Positions 6,955 through 16,232 of a DNA stretch of 16,468 nt are shown piece after piece (the first letter of the stretch is position 1; each line of letters begins with the position of its first letter). A program made the position numbers and the translations under genes. Origin of the DNA: Bacteroidia bacterium (GTDB lineage Bacteria > Bacteroidota > Bacteroidia > Bacteroidales > Azobacteroidaceae); NCBI GenBank assembly GCA_025996865.1, contig BNTV01000107.1:1-16468 (forward strand), given 5' to 3'. The notes beneath the pieces are model-generated. The model saw only the letters and a list, made by a program, of their open reading frames with translations, did not search any database and was not told where the DNA came from.

Positions 6955-8223
6955 ATGAAGCGAAATATTGTCCTTTTTTTATTGTTAATGTCTGTAAATG
7001 CAACAAAAGCAACCGAATGGACACTCTCAAACAGTTCTCTTACTGTTAAATTCGATGACCTGTCAAACCAACTGTCAGTTTTGGATAAACGGTGTGGCAA
7101 AACATGGAGCCAACACCCTGTATCCGGAGCTGCCCTGACAGCAAATACAGTGGTACAAAATGGGGACAGTTTGCAAATCCAATTTAACGGTACAAGTGGG
7201 TTGTCTGCAAGCTTGATTTTGTCCGGCAATTCCTCTTTAGAGGTTATTCTTTCAGGACCGGTTTCCTCTACTTTTTCTGAAACATCGTTTCCCGGAGCCT
7301 TGTTTGCCGAGAACAAGGAGCATTATCTTGTAGCTACAGACGGAGAAGGATTGCTGGTTCGTGTTGACGATACAGAATACCCCCTTGGTCGTGATACGAA
7401 ACCTTATTGTGTGGTAAGGGGACAGTTGATGTCTTGGTACGGTGTGGTTGATATAGCCTGCAAAACCGGTTATATGATTATCCTGGAAACGCCCGACGAT
7501 GCTTTGTTCAACACATACAGGGAAAATGGAATGGCCGGATTTGAACCCTATTGGTTGCCCCAAATGGGAAAGTTTGGTTATGAAAGAAAAGCGGTATATC
7601 ATTTTTTCGATGAAGGCGGTTATGTGGCGCAATGTAAAAAATACAAGGACTACATATACCCAAAAAATGAGGTGCTTACCTTGAGAGAGAACCAACAACG
7701 TATCCCCTCAATTGATAAAATGGTAGGCGGCGTCCATATTTATGTATGGGATAATGCACGGGAGGTCGAATTTGCACAACACCTGAAAGATATAGGTGTT
7801 GATAAAGCCTTTTTTCTATGGGACCCGAATCACTTCCCTTACCCTGTCGATGGATATGACAACTATCTCATAGAAATGGGATTTGCTTCAGGTGTTTATG
7901 ACCTGTTCAGAGATATACATGCCAACGAAGCAACTTATTACAAAATAGAGAAAGACCCCGGCAAAAAATATTTAGCCCGGTGGCAACACCCCGGCGAATA
8001 TCCGGCTATTACCCTAAAAAATAGTTTGGGAGGTATAGCAAGTAATCAATTCGGAAATGTGGTATGTCCTATCCCTGCAATAGAATGTGTAAAAAAACGT
8101 GTTCCGTTTGAAAACGCCATATACCCGCACGAATCTCATTTTTTGGATGTTTATCTGTCAGACGGATTATACGAATGTTACGACCCCATTCTCCTCCGCA
8201 AAATTTATGGTAGGTATCCGTAA
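6955..8223 (+). CDS. Secreted putative glycoside hydrolase, copy truncated at the fold-back loop
   Basis: The protein has a signal peptide (MKRNIVLFLLLMSVNATKA, cleavage near residue 19) and no lipobox, so it is probably periplasmic or secreted. The N-terminal ~230 residues look like an all-beta domain (LTVKFDDLSNQLSVLDKRCG, then LILSGNSSLEVILSG). From about 255 it becomes TIM-barrel-like: MVGGVHIYVWDN, the acidic-aromatic FFLWDPNHFPYPVDGYDN (about 287-304), MGFASGVYDLFRDIH, and PHESHFLDVYLSDGLYECYDP (391-411). These features recall glycosidase-like barrels of the GH101/GH129-related or DUF5696 kind; that is a resemblance from memory, not a proven assignment, and the catalytic acids are not identified. 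Only residues 1-412 are genuine. After the arm ends at 8191 the frame reads 10 residues (LLRKIYGRYP) of antisense loop sequence and stops at 8223. The true gene is longer and its 3' end is absent from the window. Confidence 0.75.
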   Translation: MKRNIVLFLLLMSVNATKATEWTLSNSSLTVKFDDLSNQLSVLDKRCGKTWSQHPVSGAALTANTVVQNGDSLQIQFNGTSGLSASLILSGNSSLEVILSGPVSSTFSETSFPGALFAENKEHYLVATDGEGLLVRVDDTEYPLGRDTKPYCVVRGQLMSWYGVVDIACKTGYMIILETPDDALFNTYRENGMAGFEPYWLPQMGKFGYERKAVYHFFDEGGYVAQCKKYKDYIYPKNEVLTLRENQQRIPSIDKMVGGVHIYVWDNAREVEFAQHLKDIGVDKAFFLWDPNHFPYPVDGYDNYLIEMGFASGVYDLFRDIHANEATYYKIEKDPGKKYLARWQHPGEYPAITLKNSLGGIASNQFGNVVCPIPAIECVKKRVPFENAIYPHESHFLDVYLSDGLYECYDPILLRKIYGRYP

Positions 8224-9514
8224 ACAAATCGTATATTTTGACTACTGCTTCCTTATATTGTGTGCGTGTTGCGGGATGAATGGGGTCGTAACATTCGTAT
8301 AATCCGTCTGACAGATAAACATCCAAAAAATGAGATTCGTGCGGGTATATGGCGTTTTCAAACGGAACACGTTTTTTTACACATTCTATTGCAGGGATAG
8401 GACATACCACATTTCCGAATTGATTACTTGCTATACCTCCCAAACTATTTTTTAGGGTAATAGCCGGATATTCGCCGGGGTGTTGCCACCGGGCTAAATA
8501 TTTTTTGCCGGGGTCTTTCTCTATTTTGTAATAAGTTGCTTCGTTGGCATGTATATCTCTGAACAGGTCATAAACACCTGAAGCAAATCCCATTTCTATG
8601 AGATAGTTGTCATATCCATCGACAGGGTAAGGGAAGTGATTCGGGTCCCATAGAAAAAAGGCTTTATCAACACCTATATCTTTCAGGTGTTGTGCAAATT
8701 CGACCTCCCGTGCATTATCCCATACATAAATATGGACGCCGCCTACCATTTTATCAATTGAGGGGATACGTTGTTGGTTCTCTCTCAAGGTAAGCACCTC
8801 ATTTTTTGGGTATATGTAGTCCTTGTATTTTTTACATTGCGCCACATAACCGCCTTCATCGAAAAAATGATATACCGCTTTTCTTTCATAACCAAACTTT
8901 CCCATTTGGGGCAACCAATAGGGTTCAAATCCGGCCATTCCATTTTCCCTGTATGTGTTGAACAAAGCATCGTCGGGCGTTTCCAGGATAATCATATAAC
9001 CGGTTTTGCAGGCTATATCAACCACACCGTACCAAGACATCAACTGTCCCCTTACCACACAATAAGGTTTCGTATCACGACCAAGGGGGTATTCTGTATC
9101 GTCAACACGAACCAGCAATCCTTCTCCGTCTGTAGCTACAAGATAATGCTCCTTGTTCTCGGCAAACAAGGCTCCGGGAAACGATGTTTCAGAAAAAGTA
9201 GAGGAAACCGGTCCTGAAAGAATAACCTCTAAAGAGGAATTGCCGGACAAAATCAAGCTTGCAGACAACCCACTTGTACCGTTAAATTGGATTTGCAAAC
9301 TGTCCCCATTTTGTACCACTGTATTTGCTGTCAGGGCAGCTCCGGATACAGGGTGTTGGCTCCATGTTTTGCCACACCGTTTATCCAAAACTGACAGTTG
9401 GTTTGACAGGTCATCGAATTTAACAGTAAGAGAACTGTTTGAGAGTGTCCATTCGGTTGCTTTTGTTGCATTTACAGACATTAACAATAAAAAAAGGACA
9501 ATATTTCGCTTCAT
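8069..9514 (-). CDS. Secreted putative glycoside hydrolase, longer copy ending in fold-back antisense
   Basis: Residues 1-412 equal those of the plus-strand copy. This copy then continues in frame through the loop for 32 more residues (HPATRTQYKEAVVKIYDLFT and on to CGGEWG, residues 413-444, reaching about 8183). This stretch looks like real barrel sequence, with an amphipathic helix and a conserved-looking GGEWG. The final 37 residues, from RNIRII to the stop at 8069, are simply the reverse strand of the coding sequence at 8072-8182 and cannot belong to the native protein. It is therefore the better representative of the gene, but its C-terminus is chimeric and the native C-terminal part, probably a hundred or more residues including the rest of the barrel, is missing. 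The two copies face each other across the loop, an arrangement that would give overlapping antisense transcripts if real. Confidence 0.75.
   Translation of the reverse strand: MKRNIVLFLLLMSVNATKATEWTLSNSSLTVKFDDLSNQLSVLDKRCGKTWSQHPVSGAALTANTVVQNGDSLQIQFNGTSGLSASLILSGNSSLEVILSGPVSSTFSETSFPGALFAENKEHYLVATDGEGLLVRVDDTEYPLGRDTKPYCVVRGQLMSWYGVVDIACKTGYMIILETPDDALFNTYRENGMAGFEPYWLPQMGKFGYERKAVYHFFDEGGYVAQCKKYKDYIYPKNEVLTLRENQQRIPSIDKMVGGVHIYVWDNAREVEFAQHLKDIGVDKAFFLWDPNHFPYPVDGYDNYLIEMGFASGVYDLFRDIHANEATYYKIEKDPGKKYLARWQHPGEYPAITLKNSLGGIASNQFGNVVCPIPAIECVKKRVPFENAIYPHESHFLDVYLSDGLYECYDPIHPATRTQYKEAVVKIYDLFTDTYHKFCGGEWGRNIRIIRLTDKHPKNEIRAGIWRFQTEHVFLHILLQG
8192..8277 (-). other. 86-bp unpaired loop at the palindrome centre; genuine coding sequence when read on the minus strand
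   Basis: These are the only bases without a mirrored partner. Read on the minus strand they continue the enzyme gene in frame as H-P-A-T-R-T-Q-Y-K-E and on to K-F-C-G-G before the arm resumes with E-W-G. The segment is well-formed and continues the DGLYECYDPI motif naturally. Read on the plus strand it gives 10 unrelated residues and a stop. The loop is thus ordinary downstream gene sequence, and the strand switch lies at its low-coordinate edge (about 8191). Confidence 0.9.
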
Positions 9515-9569
9515 ATTATTTAAGTATTAATTATATTCATTACTTCGTTGTTTTTCTTTTTCATTTTTC

Positions 9570-9613
9570 AAAAAAGTTGAGGGGGCGGAAAGGTTTTTTC
9601 CGCCCCTCAACTT
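9570..9613 (-). terminator. Mirrored copy of the intrinsic terminator
   Basis: Same stem, bulge, loop and T-run as at 6856-6899, now acting on the minus strand between the mirrored lipoprotein and enzyme genes. On the plus strand the T-run appears as six As at 9570-9575. Confidence 0.85.
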
Positions 9614-9618
9614 ACTTT

Positions 9619-10986
9619 TTAATGCTTTTGGGAAACTGTTGCCCAATATGTTTCCAAATCGAAGGTAATAGTATAGAAACCCGGACCTTGGAAATTGTCG
9701 CTGAAGTTCCCTAAATCTAAGGTAGTCCATCCTGCATTCTGTAGAAATGTTCCACCTCCTTGTCCATTAAGCATAATAGCTCTGAAAATAGGATTCCATG
9801 CAGGAGTAGTGAAGGTCAATGACACGGGTTCCTGGACTACTTCTACATCTAATGTGCGAAGGTAATCATTGTCTGGATATTTATTCACCATATTCGGCGT
9901 CAAAGACCATCCATTAATCCCCGTGATACATAAGAGACCCGTATAATCAGGCGCAGGTGTGTAAGATGTAATGACGTATGACTTGTTCTGAATATCTATT
10001 TCCACCTCATAATAACCTTTATGCACCAATGTAATAGGGACAACATATCCGTTCTTGTTCAAAAGTTTAGTCGTTACAGAAGGACTTACGCCGTAATAAT
10101 CACCGGTTAAAATGCGCGTCGGAACAAAGGCTATAGGGGTATTATCAACAGGCGCATAAAACTTGGTCGTATATTTGTATGCGTCCGTTCGAGCCATGTA
10201 TTTGTAATATCCATGCAAATAATTAGCAGGCGAATCTGAGGTGTCAATCAGATACATGTAAGGGTAATCGCTTATCGGGTCTCCATCCTCGTTAAGGGTT
10301 ATAAATGTTATGGCATAAATGCTTTGGTTTCCCGTTTTGTCTTTCAGAGTAAGCGTTCCATCAAACGACCCGAGAGAATGGAATGGAATGCTTTCCACTA
10401 TATCCTGCGTTTTACCGGAAAGTGGAATATCCTTCATATAACCGATATCCGGAATGGCAATCTGCAAATCGGATAATGCCCGGTCGTCGGTTACCGTCAG
10501 ACGTAGAAAATAATTACCGACTCCCTCTGCTGAAACGAAATCGACAGCGGCCGGCGTGGCAGGCTTGCTGCTGAACACAGGAGCTGTCTCGTCGGCGATA
10601 AAGCTGATGGGGATTTCTTTTTCCGAAATATTTCCATCCACATCCACCACCGTAATCCGCAGCGTTTGATTCATCTCTGCAATGGACACATTGGGAATTG
10701 TAAACTTGTAATCAATGGTCAGCACGTTCAGTTTTCCGTCCGGTATATCATAACTCTTCCGGATATTCCACGCTTCGCAGACGATTTCGACGGATTTCAG
10801 AGCGTTTACGGCGCCTGCCGTTCCCTGTATCAAGATTTCGTCTCCCGGATAGGTTTGTATCGCCTCAATCTCTATCGACAGCTTGGGGGGTATGCCATTC
10901 TTGTCCTCGCAGCTTGTCCACATCAGCGCCAACGCGCAAAGGAACACTGCCAACTTTCCTGTTGTTTTGAAAAATATAATATTCAT
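9619..10986 (-). CDS. SusE/F-position surface lipoprotein (mirrored copy)
   Basis: Identical protein of 455 residues to the copy at 5483-6850, with start ATG at 10986-10984 and lipobox MWTSC. The same alternative upstream start (11079, inside the mirrored susD-like gene) is rejected for the same reason: it would place 31 basic residues before the signal peptide. No substitution relative to the other copy was seen, so it gives no independent information on function. Confidence 0.85.
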   Translation of the reverse strand: MNIIFFKTTGKLAVFLCALALMWTSCEDKNGIPPKLSIEIEAIQTYPGDEILIQGTAGAVNALKSVEIVCEAWNIRKSYDIPDGKLNVLTIDYKFTIPNVSIAEMNQTLRITVVDVDGNISEKEIPISFIADETAPVFSSKPATPAAVDFVSAEGVGNYFLRLTVTDDRALSDLQIAIPDIGYMKDIPLSGKTQDIVESIPFHSLGSFDGTLTLKDKTGNQSIYAITFITLNEDGDPISDYPYMYLIDTSDSPANYLHGYYKYMARTDAYKYTTKFYAPVDNTPIAFVPTRILTGDYYGVSPSVTTKLLNKNGYVVPITLVHKGYYEVEIDIQNKSYVITSYTPAPDYTGLLCITGINGWSLTPNMVNKYPDNDYLRTLDVEVVQEPVSLTFTTPAWNPIFRAIMLNGQGGGTFLQNAGWTTLDLGNFSDNFQGPGFYTITFDLETYWATVSQKH

Positions 10987-11026
10987 GATTTTTTTAATTT
11001 TAATAGAATTATAGAATGATTTATAT

Positions 11027-12748
11027 TTACTTGTCGTATCCCGGATTTTGTTCCAATTTTGTTCCCTTATTCGCTTCAATTTCCGATTGCGGAATCGGGA
11101 ACTTGTTCAGATAATCCGGCAATTGATACCCGTTTTTTATCACAACGGGATTGTATTTCATCAGATATTCGGGTAACTTTCCCATACGTGTCAGGGTGCT
11201 GATGCGGAAATCTTCCATGATAAGCTCCCGCGCCCGTTCATCCAAAATCAAGTCCAAATTCACGTCGTCGGCTGTGACCATATATTGACAATGCGCCCTT
11301 TTCCGGATTACATTGATGTCGTTGGCAGCGCTCTGATTGTCGCCTTTGCGATAATACGCTTCGGCACGAAGCAGATAGGTTTCTGCTAAACGCATAATAT
11401 ACCAGTCTTTGAAAATACCGCCGCCGTCATGATTTTCTCCGCTTGCAGGGTCAGTGGAAACCCCGTAATGCACGGTGGTAACCCCTTTTTTGTACGAAGG
11501 ATTTATCCATCTGCCGAACATATAAGGGTCTCCGATGTTATCCAACGTAATCTCTTGTCCGTAAAATTTGCTGACCGGGTTATTCCAGTAAAAAGTACGC
11601 TGAATATTATACTGCGAATTGCGTATATCGTTGTCCCAATCGGCTTTATATTCCCAAATCAGTTTGCCGGCATAATCCGTCACACGGGACTGACCATTAG
11701 GCATACCACACAAGGTGTCTTTCTGTAAATTGTTTACACCGTCAACGTCAACAGCTCGCCACCAATCCGGAGTCCAAAATTCTTCCATACCGAATTTACT
11801 GCCATACGTTTCAGTATTTCCTCCTCCAAGTATTTTGAAATCCATTTCTATGTTCCAGATGGCTTCATGGTTGCCTTCGCTCCAGTTCATATTGCCTTCC
11901 TGAAACAAATCCCAAAAGACGTCACCCCAAGGCTCCTGAGGTCCCTGGTAGTCATAGCCGGAGAAAGTGAAGTTCTTTCGCGTTCCGAATCGTTCGGTCA
12001 TCAGATAGAAATTCGGGTCGTTAATTACTGCCGATGCGGCATCAATGGCCTCCTGATAGTTAGCCCTGCAAATTTCTATTTCGCTGAGCAAATGGTAAGC
12101 GGCTGCGCGTGGCGCTCTTCCTCCTTGCTGCCGGTCAACGGTTTTCAACCATTGAATGGCAAACGTCAGGTCGTCTTTGCATTGTTGCAGCACGTCCTGC
12201 TGGGGAGCGCGGGTGTAGTCAAATTTAGGCTCGGAAGTTTCGTGCAATACCAAGGGAACATCTCCGAATAGATTGACTAAGAAATGATAGGCATAAGCAC
12301 GTACAAACCGGGCTTCCGCCACAATTTGATTTTTCGCTTCCTCCGATTCCCAAGTGACGAGTTCACTCTCAGCCCGGTCAATGATAACATTGGTCTGGAA
12401 TATCAATTTGTAAAAGCGCTGCCACCATTTACGCGCCTGTCCGTTATCCTTATTGATGGTATTCCAGAAAAAATATTCCCAATAGGCATTCGTTCCGAGT
12501 CCCATTGCAGTGAAATCGGCATCCATCCCCATCAAATCCGAACTGGCTATAGTTTTTTCACTCGCGTACATTTCGGTGCGTACGGTCAGATAGACATGGG
12601 CGATTGCCGCTTCAAAACCGGCTTGATTTTGAAGAGAATTTTCGGGGCTTAGAAAATCTTTGGGCACCTCCTGCAAATCAAGGTCAACAATGCAAGAAAC
12701 AGGTAGAAATCCTATCAATGCAATTATAAAATATTGAATCTTTTTCAT
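11027..12748 (-). CDS. susD-like: SusD/RagB-like lipoprotein (mirrored copy)
   Basis: Identical 573-residue protein to the copy at 3721-5442, with the PVSC lipobox, the RLAETYLLRAEAYYRKGD signature and the FPIPQSEIEAN end. It lies 10 bases downstream of the mirrored susC-like gene on the minus strand. Absence of any difference between the copies argues against an old duplication with two maintained transporters. Confidence 0.95.
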   Translation of the reverse strand: MKKIQYFIIALIGFLPVSCIVDLDLQEVPKDFLSPENSLQNQAGFEAAIAHVYLTVRTEMYASEKTIASSDLMGMDADFTAMGLGTNAYWEYFFWNTINKDNGQARKWWQRFYKLIFQTNVIIDRAESELVTWESEEAKNQIVAEARFVRAYAYHFLVNLFGDVPLVLHETSEPKFDYTRAPQQDVLQQCKDDLTFAIQWLKTVDRQQGGRAPRAAAYHLLSEIEICRANYQEAIDAASAVINDPNFYLMTERFGTRKNFTFSGYDYQGPQEPWGDVFWDLFQEGNMNWSEGNHEAIWNIEMDFKILGGGNTETYGSKFGMEEFWTPDWWRAVDVDGVNNLQKDTLCGMPNGQSRVTDYAGKLIWEYKADWDNDIRNSQYNIQRTFYWNNPVSKFYGQEITLDNIGDPYMFGRWINPSYKKGVTTVHYGVSTDPASGENHDGGGIFKDWYIMRLAETYLLRAEAYYRKGDNQSAANDINVIRKRAHCQYMVTADDVNLDLILDERARELIMEDFRISTLTRMGKLPEYLMKYNPVVIKNGYQLPDYLNKFPIPQSEIEANKGTKLEQNPGYDK

Positions 12749-12758
12749 TGGGTTGTTT

Positions 12759-15700
12759 TTAAAAATTAATAACTAGTGAAAAATTATAAGTACGGATGGA
12801 AGGAATAGCATTATCTCTCAATCCCTGGTCCATTTCAGGGTCTAATCCTATCCAATAGGGAGCGTAGGTCAACAGGTTGTCGGCGCTAACCGCCACCGTC
12901 AAATCGTTGATTCCCCACGGACGTACCCATTTGCCTACATCGTAGGACAGGGATATTTTTTGCAACTTGATAAAGCTGCGGTCGTAGTATTTTGTCCCTT
13001 GACGAGACGCGTCCCGGTAATTAGGGCGGGGGAACATGGCGTTGGTGTTGGTTGGTGTCCAGTAATCATAGACAGGGTGATTAATAGAACTGTTATTGAC
13101 AAAATAGTCAAAATACGGTGTATTATTCCCCGACTGATACCAGCCTTTGCCGCCCCAAATAGAATATAAATAGACCATCAATGAAAAGCCCTTGTATTTG
13201 AACGTATTGGTCCAACTCCAGCGAAAATTCTCCTTGCTGTTGCCAAGGTGTTGACGGTCTTTGTCAGAGGTGATGTCTCCGTCGCCGTCCACATCCTCCA
13301 ATTGATATTCGCCGGGGCGCATACCGGTCATGATGGTTCCGTTGTCCACATCTTCCTGCTGATACATTCCAAGCACTTTATAAGCATAAATGTTTCCTAA
13401 TGATTTCCCGATAAAATAGCCGGAGGAGATTAAGTCATCTTCTTTGCCGTCGCCGTCGTTATCGTCACCGTAAATGGAAACAATTTTATTGCGGTTCAAC
13501 GAAAAAGTTATTATGGAATTCCATTTGAAATCGCTATGGTCAATTGGTAAAGTATTCAAGCTAACTTCAATTCCCCTGTTTTGTATTTTGCCCAAATTAG
13601 AGGTGATATTGGCTATACCGGAAGCTTTTGGAAGCTGCAATGTGAACAACATATCGTGAGTATTGGTCTGATAGACATCTACAGAACCTGAAATACGGTT
13701 ATTTAACCATCCAAAATCAAGTCCGAGATTCAGTCCGGTAGTGGATTCCCAACTCAGGTCATCGGTAGGCAGTGAGCTGATATACTGCGTTGTAACATAA
13801 GAAGGACTACCGGCATATATGTATTTATCGGTGCCTACTTTTGCCAGCGTTTGATACAAACCGATGGACTGGTTTCCGTTCGTTCCGTAAGTGGCGCGGA
13901 GAGCCAAATTATTCAGATACGAAATATCGCGCATGAAACTTTCGTTTGAAATCTGCCAGTTGACGCCTGTGGACGGGAAAATACCGAATTTCCTGTTTTT
14001 GCTGAAAGCGGAATAACCGTCTCGGCGGATAGTACCTGTAAGAGAATAGCGATTGTCGTAGGTATAAGTGCCGCGCGCCATCATACCGATGGCTTCGGAA
14101 CCGCCACCACCTGTACTTACAGTCTGTTTTTTTCCGTCTTGCAGGCGATAGCTTCCCAGTGTCAAATTATCAAAATCTTCTGCGTTGGCTCTGGTTGATT
14201 CATAAGAATACTTTTCCTGCGAAAACAATAAGGTCGCATCCACATAGTGTTTTTCCTTGAATATACGATTGTATTTAACAATGTTGTCCCACAACAAGTT
14301 ATTATAATGTAGTTCAGATCTGCCTCCGATACCGTTCGCCGCTGCTCCGGCAACCGTATTTTCACCATAGAACTGGTAAAAGTTTTCCCATCGGATGGTA
14401 TTGGACAGATTGGTCGTATAGGTCAGTCCCTCTACCCAGGGCGCTTTAATAGTTGCCGTAAAAATGGAGTTCAAATTATTCATCTGTTTGGTGTCTTCAG
14501 TGGCAATATTCCAGAATGGATTGATAAAAGAAACCGTGCTTTGGGGAGCATACGCATACGAGCCGTCTTCATTATAAAGTGAAGCCCATGGACTGAAACG
14601 GGTAGCAGCATCAGCATACGGAAGAGTGCCTGAATTGTCGCGAAAGCTATAAAAAGCCTTCACGCCGATATTCAGCCATTTAGTGATGTCGCTGTCAATA
14701 TTCATCCTGCCTGAAATATGTTTGTACCGGTCATTCAAAATAACACCCTGCTGGTCAATCAGATTAACCGACAAATAATACCGTGATTTATCCGTCTGGT
14801 TAGCGACACTGACGCTCAAATTCCGGTTATAAGCCGTCTGGCGCATTACGTCGTAAGGGTCGGTCATGGTGGGCAGGTGATTCGGCATTGCTTCATAATT
14901 TTTCCGTTCTTCGGGTTCCAGATAGTAGTCTATTCGGTTGGGGTCGGATTCTATACCGTTGGCTTCCCGAATATCCAATATGCGTTGCAGATAGTCTTCG
15001 GGACCATATATTTTCAGTCGTTCCAATTCGTTGCTGAGACCATAGTTCAGATTAACGTTGAATACCGGTTTGCCTTCTTTTCCTCTGCCGCGTTTGGTTT
15101 CAATCAGAATAACGCCATTGGCGGAACGCGAGCCATAAACGGCTGCAGAACTGGCGTCTTTCAATACGGTAAAACTTTCAATGTCGCCGGGGGCAATGTC
15201 TGCAATGGTACCCCCTGCAAAAATAGCCCCATCCACCACGATTAAGGGATAATTGCCTGCAACGGTGTTTTGTCCCCGTATCACAATGTCCCCGACAGCC
15301 CCGGCTTTGTTGACTCCGCCGATATTTAATCCGGCAATTGATCCTTTCAGTTTGTCGATAATATTGTTGGACGGCAGATCTTTAAATGTCTCCAGATTGG
15401 CAACGGAAACAGCGCCTGTGATGGCTTGTTTCCGTTGCGTGCCATAACCGACCACCACCACTGCCTTCAACACCTGACTGTCTTCGTTTAGCGTGATGTT
15501 CAAGTTGGTTTGGTTGCCAACGACAATTTCTTGCGTTTTGTAGCCGATGTAGCTTACTTGCAGGACTGCATTATTCTGAACATCCAAACTGAATTTTCCA
15601 TCCACATCGGTTCTGATACCTTTGGTTGTCCCTTTAACAGCTACATTTGCACCGATAATCGGTTCACCGTTTTCGTCAGTGAGAATGCCGGAAATTTTCT

Positions 15701-16043
15701 TACTGTCCGGTTGGTTTGATTGACTTTGCCGTTTGTCGGAAATGACAATCGATTTTTCCGAAACGATGTTGAAATCCAAATTTCTTCCGGCAAGAGCCGT
15801 TTTAAGAATTTCCGACACGCTTGCATCTTTTTTGTGAATGGTTACATCCTTTTTGTTGTCAAGCACTACATTCCGGTAAGAAAAGCGATAGGCGCTCTGC
15901 TTCTCAATTACTGAAAATAAATCTCTTAATGTTTTGTTTTCCACATTGACCGTTATCCGTTGCTCTTGCGCTTTCAAACCGATACAGCCAACAATCAAAA
16001 ACAAAATGATACCAAATGTTCGTTTTTTTGTTAATGGATTCAT
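12759..16043 (-). CDS. susC-like: SusC/RagA-like TonB-dependent transporter with STN domain (mirrored copy)
   Basis: Identical 1094-residue protein to the copy at 426-3710, with signal peptide, STN domain, regulatory beta-sandwich, plug and barrel. PULs with several SusC/D pairs are common, but such pairs normally differ strongly in sequence; a base-identical, head-to-head mirrored pair is not the usual pattern of paralogues. Confidence 0.95.
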   Translation of the reverse strand: MNPLTKKRTFGIILFLIVGCIGLKAQEQRITVNVENKTLRDLFSVIEKQSAYRFSYRNVVLDNKKDVTIHKKDASVSEILKTALAGRNLDFNIVSEKSIVISDKRQSQSNQPDSKKISGILTDENGEPIIGANVAVKGTTKGIRTDVDGKFSLDVQNNAVLQVSYIGYKTQEIVVGNQTNLNITLNEDSQVLKAVVVVGYGTQRKQAITGAVSVANLETFKDLPSNNIIDKLKGSIAGLNIGGVNKAGAVGDIVIRGQNTVAGNYPLIVVDGAIFAGGTIADIAPGDIESFTVLKDASSAAVYGSRSANGVILIETKRGRGKEGKPVFNVNLNYGLSNELERLKIYGPEDYLQRILDIREANGIESDPNRIDYYLEPEERKNYEAMPNHLPTMTDPYDVMRQTAYNRNLSVSVANQTDKSRYYLSVNLIDQQGVILNDRYKHISGRMNIDSDITKWLNIGVKAFYSFRDNSGTLPYADAATRFSPWASLYNEDGSYAYAPQSTVSFINPFWNIATEDTKQMNNLNSIFTATIKAPWVEGLTYTTNLSNTIRWENFYQFYGENTVAGAAANGIGGRSELHYNNLLWDNIVKYNRIFKEKHYVDATLLFSQEKYSYESTRANAEDFDNLTLGSYRLQDGKKQTVSTGGGGSEAIGMMARGTYTYDNRYSLTGTIRRDGYSAFSKNRKFGIFPSTGVNWQISNESFMRDISYLNNLALRATYGTNGNQSIGLYQTLAKVGTDKYIYAGSPSYVTTQYISSLPTDDLSWESTTGLNLGLDFGWLNNRISGSVDVYQTNTHDMLFTLQLPKASGIANITSNLGKIQNRGIEVSLNTLPIDHSDFKWNSIITFSLNRNKIVSIYGDDNDGDGKEDDLISSGYFIGKSLGNIYAYKVLGMYQQEDVDNGTIMTGMRPGEYQLEDVDGDGDITSDKDRQHLGNSKENFRWSWTNTFKYKGFSLMVYLYSIWGGKGWYQSGNNTPYFDYFVNNSSINHPVYDYWTPTNTNAMFPRPNYRDASRQGTKYYDRSFIKLQKISLSYDVGKWVRPWGINDLTVAVSADNLLTYAPYWIGLDPEMDQGLRDNAIPSIRTYNFSLVINF

Positions 16044-16119
16044 CGATAATAGATTAAATTGTTTATAAAAATATTTTAGCCGAAGCTATCAGTAAAGACA
16101 AGGGATTAAAAAGAAAGTA

Positions 16120-16159
16120 CCGAAGAAAAAATATGTTATACGGCATATTTTTTCTTCGG
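16120..16159. terminator. Mirrored copy of the 16-bp-stem hairpin
   Basis: Same perfect stem as at 310-349 (its halves are reverse complements, so both copies have the same stem sequence); the loop reads ttatacgg here. It lies between the mirrored susC-like start and the end of the mirrored Rpn-like gene. Confidence 0.58.
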
Positions 16160-16188
16160 CGCTTGCTATTAGGGGTTATTTGTCGCTA

Positions 16189-16199
16189 CGTCATTGACG
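16189..16199. repeat. Mirrored copy of the short dyad CGTCA-T-TGACG
   Basis: Reverse complement of 270-280; same uncertain status. Confidence 0.2.
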
Positions 16200-16232
16200 A
16201 CTACATAAAATTAACTTAACACTAATATGTTG

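Larger units (their letters stand above)
1..8191 (+). repeat. Left arm of a giant near-perfect inverted repeat
   Basis: This 8191-base arm is the reverse complement of 8278-16468. The first bases of the window (cagaccaccacatcaagaat) are the reverse complement of the last ones, all protein-coding genes recur at mirrored positions summing to 16469 with the same protein sequence, and both hairpins recur. Reading inward, pairing holds through 8191 (C) with 8278 (G) and fails at 8192 (T) with 8277 (T). No mismatch was noticed in the arms, but I compared them by translated genes and spot checks, not by full base-by-base alignment. Perfect identity implies either a very recent event or, more likely, one molecule represented twice. 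Confidence 0.97.

Noticed and set aside
8192..8277. Loop as a small RNA gene, recombination site or attachment site
   Set aside because: On the minus strand it is plain in-frame continuation of the enzyme gene, which explains it without a special element.
426..16043. Two independent SusC/D systems arranged convergently
   Set aside because: The two sets show no sequence difference and continue into each other through a mid-gene fold; real tandem or convergent PUL paralogues diverge.
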